Source of the DNA: Clostridia bacterium
GTDB taxonomy: Bacteria; Bacillota; Clostridia; Christensenellales; Aristaeellaceae
DNA: 8,165 nt
Assembly (NCBI GenBank): GCA_017458865.1
Contig: JAFSZW010000166.1
Location: 1 to 8,165 of the forward strand
Direction of reading: 5' to 3'
The position numbers were made by a program, and so were the translations under genes. The number at the start of each line of letters is the position of its first letter. The first letter of the stretch is position 1. Under the pieces are notes generated by a model. It did no database searches. It had not been told where the DNA came from and saw only the letters and a program-made list of their open reading frames with translations. Of the stretch, positions 7,130-8,165 are shown one piece after another.

Positions 7130-7300
7130 AACAGTGGTGCCCAACAGGAGTACTACGGTGCATCTGACACAAGCGTTTTCTTCAGTTTAGACGCGGCATC
7201 AATCATCGGATCAAACTGTTCCCCGCGGCTGATCCTGCCCATATATTTCGTCAAAGTCACCGTCGCTGCTGAAAAAGGATTGGGAAAACCAGACTCATAT
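7130..7300 (-). pseudogene. Decayed first copy of the repeated C-terminal cassette
   Basis: This stretch matches the segment 7715-7955 of the intact unit to its right. In the minus-strand frame one reads TKYMGRISRGEQFD, then MIDAASKLKKTLVSDA and a TAG stop (7153-7155). The stop follows a one-base loss near 7158, where the other copy reads SDATVVL. About 25 codons present in the neighbour between FDQ and IDAASK are missing (75 bp, in frame). Similarity fades below about 7130 and the heptad coiled-coil tail is absent. There is no start codon with a ribosome-binding site. It is a non-functional remnant, useful because it preserves CAG where the neighbour has a stop. Confidence 0.7.
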
Positions 7301-7304
7301 AATA

Positions 7305-7340
7305 TTGATGAGGAGTGAAGTTTTCATATCTCCTCATCAA
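7305..7340 (-). repeat. Junction hairpin, left copy
   Basis: An inverted repeat with an 11 bp arm (7305-7315 against 7330-7340) and a further 4 bp (7316-7319 against 7323-7326), interrupted by a 3 nt bulge and closed by a 3 nt loop. It lies 12 nt past the stop of the 148-residue frame. On the minus strand it is not followed by a T-run, so it is a weak terminator candidate at best. It may protect mRNA 3' ends. Confidence 0.6.
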
Positions 7341-7352
7341 ACACTTGGATTG

Positions 7353-7799
7353 TCATACGCCTGCCAGCATGGCTTTTGCTGCCATGTAGTCAGCTGTTTT
7401 TTTACCAAGAGTAGCGCAGGCATCTTCCAGCTTCATCTGACACCGAACTAATGCATCTATAGCAGAAACCAGAAAAGATGCATATTCCTTATCTTTCTGC
7501 TCCAGCGCAGCATCCTTCTGCTCTAGCGCAGCATCCTTCTGCTCTAGCGCAGCATCCTTCTGTGCCAGCGCAGCATCTTTCTGTGCCAGCTCAGCATCTT
7601 TCTGCTCCAGCTTTTGCTCCATCTCATCATAAAACATTTTTCCTAGTGGACTCATTCGAATCATCTCCTTGACTTTTTTCAATTGTCCTTTTGATTTGTG
7701 ATTCCTCATAACAGTGGTTACCAACGAGAGTACTACGGTTGCATCTGACGCATACTTTTCCTTCAGTTTAGACGCAGCATCAATCACCTGATCAATCAT
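7353..7799 (-). CDS. C-terminal fragment with heptad coiled coil, Rpn/PD-(D/E)XK 'transposase'-like tail
   Basis: A 148-residue frame from ATG 7797-7799. The frame is open further up to 7871 but blocked by TAG at 7872-7874. Upstream of the ATG it reads EDISKLVILPLTERRKPDK, a hydrophobic LPLT motif seen after the nuclease core in Rpn-type putative transposase/nuclease proteins. The product continues IDAASKLKEKYASDATVVLS and KVKEMIRMSPLGKMFYDEM. Next come six heptads of the EQKDAAL type (about residues 65-106) and a conserved end, SAIDALVRCQMKLEDACATLGKKTADYMAAKAMLAGV. No PD-(D/E)XK catalytic residues and no membrane segment are present. The ATG lacks a convincing ribosome-binding site. It is therefore either a pseudogene tail or a small coiled-coil protein. 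The family assignment is tentative and I cannot give a function. Confidence 0.5.
   Translation of the reverse strand: MIDQVIDAASKLKEKYASDATVVLSLVTTVMRNHKSKGQLKKVKEMIRMSPLGKMFYDEMEQKLEQKDAELAQKDAALAQKDAALEQKDAALEQKDAALEQKDKEYASFLVSAIDALVRCQMKLEDACATLGKKTADYMAAKAMLAGV
7482..7607 (-). repeat. 21 bp tandem repeat encoding heptads (six copies)
   Basis: Six consecutive 21 bp units encode, in protein order, EQKDAEL, AQKDAAL, AQKDAAL, EQKDAAL, EQKDAAL and EQKDKEY. The units differ by only a few bases, and the two central EQKDAAL units are the most alike. Seven residues per unit with a regular leucine give a coiled-coil register, so gain or loss of units keeps both frame and heptad phase. This makes the tail length easy to vary by slippage or recombination. 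Confidence 0.92.
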
Positions 7800-7871
7800 C
7801 TGCCGCTTGTCCGGTTTTCTCCGCTCTGTCAGAGGAAGAATAACAAGCTTGGAAATATCTTCCTGGTCAAA

Positions 7872-7970
7872 CTATTCGCTGCGGTTGATCTTGGCCATTA
7901 TTCTGTCTAACTTGCCATTGTTCCTGAAAAAAGGATGGAAAACCAGACTCACATGATAATAATGAGGAGA
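7872..7970 (-). pseudogene. Upstream remnant of the cassette, cut off by an in-frame TAG
   Basis: In the same frame as the 148-residue product the minus strand reads SLVFHPFFRNNGKLDRIMAK, then INRSE, the TAG at 7872-7874, and FDQED. The decayed left copy has GEQFD at the matching place, so the stop is most simply a CAG-to-TAG change of a glutamine. The readable frame continues back into the junction hairpin, and no nuclease core lies upstream before the next unit ends. The parent reading frame was therefore longer and has been truncated by the repeat junction. Confidence 0.55.
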
Positions 7971-7994
7971 TATGAAGTTTTCATATCTCCTCAT
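7962..7994 (-). repeat. Junction hairpin, right copy (15 bp perfect stem)
   Basis: Arms 7962-7976 and 7980-7994 are perfect reverse complements with a 3 nt loop. This is far beyond chance and stronger than the left copy, where one arm has lost 3 nt. It begins 15 nt beyond the stop of the partial right cassette. No T-run follows on the minus strand. It could be a 3'-end stabiliser, a bidirectional weak terminator, or a structure that marks or promoted the duplication junction. Confidence 0.85.
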
Positions 7995-8009
7995 CAAACA
8001 CTTGGATTG

Positions 8010-8165
8010 TCATACACCTGCCAACAAGGCTTTTGCTGCCATGTAGTCAGCTGTTTTTTTACCAAAAGTAGCGCAGGCATCTTCCAGCTTCATCTGACAC
8101 CGAACTAATGCATCTATAGCAGAAACCAGAAAAGATGCATATTCCTTATCTTTCTGCTCCAGCGC
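8010..8165 (-). CDS. C-terminal cassette, right copy (partial, runs off window)
   Basis: The 51 visible codons before the stop at 8010-8012 encode ALEQKDKEYASFLVSAIDAL and then VRCQMKLEDACATFGKKTADYMAAKALLAGV. They match the end of the 148-residue frame with two amino-acid changes (L to F and M to L). The reading frame is intact up to the window edge, where it enters the heptad repeats. Whether this copy continues into a complete gene with an N-terminal domain cannot be seen. No function is assigned beyond that given for its neighbour. Confidence 0.55.
   Translation of the reverse strand, partial: ALEQKDKEYASFLVSAIDALVRCQMKLEDACATFGKKTADYMAAKALLAGV

Larger units (their letters stand above)
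7324..8165 (-). repeat. Tandem direct repeat, period 657 bp (one full unit plus a partial)
   Basis: Bases 7981-8165 repeat 7324-7508 with only four substitutions and no gaps, so the unit length is 657 bp (a multiple of three). Sequence left of 7324 (about 7130-7323) matches the left flank of 7981 (about 7715-7980) more loosely, showing at least three units of different age. The array continues past the right window edge. The region looks more AT-rich than the his genes. Each unit contains a hairpin, a C-terminal coding cassette and a degenerate upstream remnant. Tandem duplication is the simplest origin; the two right copies are recent. Confidence 0.9.

Noticed and set aside
6978..7172. A 64-codon minus-strand open frame upstream of the ADP-ribosylglycohydrolase gene
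   Set aside because: Its start lies in the decayed cassette in the wrong frame, it has no ribosome-binding site and its composition is not protein-like.
7482..7607. Short tandem repeat that might suggest a CRISPR array
   Set aside because: The 21 bp units are contiguous with no spacers, and they encode coiled-coil heptads in the minus-strand frame.
7130..8165. Repeat array as an insertion sequence
   Set aside because: No transposase catalytic core, terminal inverted repeats at the outer ends or target-site duplication can be seen; only tail fragments are repeated.

Overview
The window looks like a chromosomal segment from a low-GC Gram-positive (Firmicutes) anaerobe, most likely a gut or rumen Clostridia-type organism. 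Evidence: a split ATP phosphoribosyltransferase (short HisG plus HisZ), a YerC-type TrpR-family regulator heading the his genes, Firmicutes-style AGGAGG ribosome-binding sites with GTG starts, and a family 3 glucosidase with the swapped domain order described for Ruminococcus and Butyrivibrio enzymes. The genus cannot be settled from sequence alone. Every credible gene is on the minus strand, so transcription runs from high to low coordinates.

Layout, in transcription order (right to left). (1) 8165-7130: a tandem array of about 657 bp units. Each unit carries the C-terminal part of a coiled-coil-tailed protein that resembles the tail of Rpn/PD-(D/E)XK 'putative transposase' proteins. One unit is complete in the window (7324-7980), one runs off the right edge, and a decayed third remnant lies at 7130-7300. 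A strong hairpin sits at each unit junction. (2) 6969-5740: an ADP-ribosylglycohydrolase-family gene with an extended -10 promoter and its own intrinsic terminator. (3) 5684-2890: a monocistronic, cytoplasmic, circularly permuted GH3 beta-glucosidase. It has a candidate promoter overlapped by an 8 bp perfect dyad and a very strong intrinsic terminator. (4) 2884-1: the head of a histidine biosynthesis operon, with a sigma-A-type promoter, then yerC-like regulator, hisZ, hisG and hisD (cut by the left edge).

In the his operon, yerC/hisZ and hisZ/hisG overlap by 4 and 7 nt, which implies translational coupling. HisG and HisZ together make the first enzyme of the pathway and HisD the last. The regulator in first position suggests autoregulated control of the operon. 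A 99 nt gap with a stable stem-loop separates hisG from hisD.

The most unusual part is the right-hand repeat array: near-identical C-terminal cassettes without an N-terminal domain, with heptad-repeat tails and long inverted repeats at their junctions. Whether a full-length parent gene lies beyond the right edge cannot be seen here.
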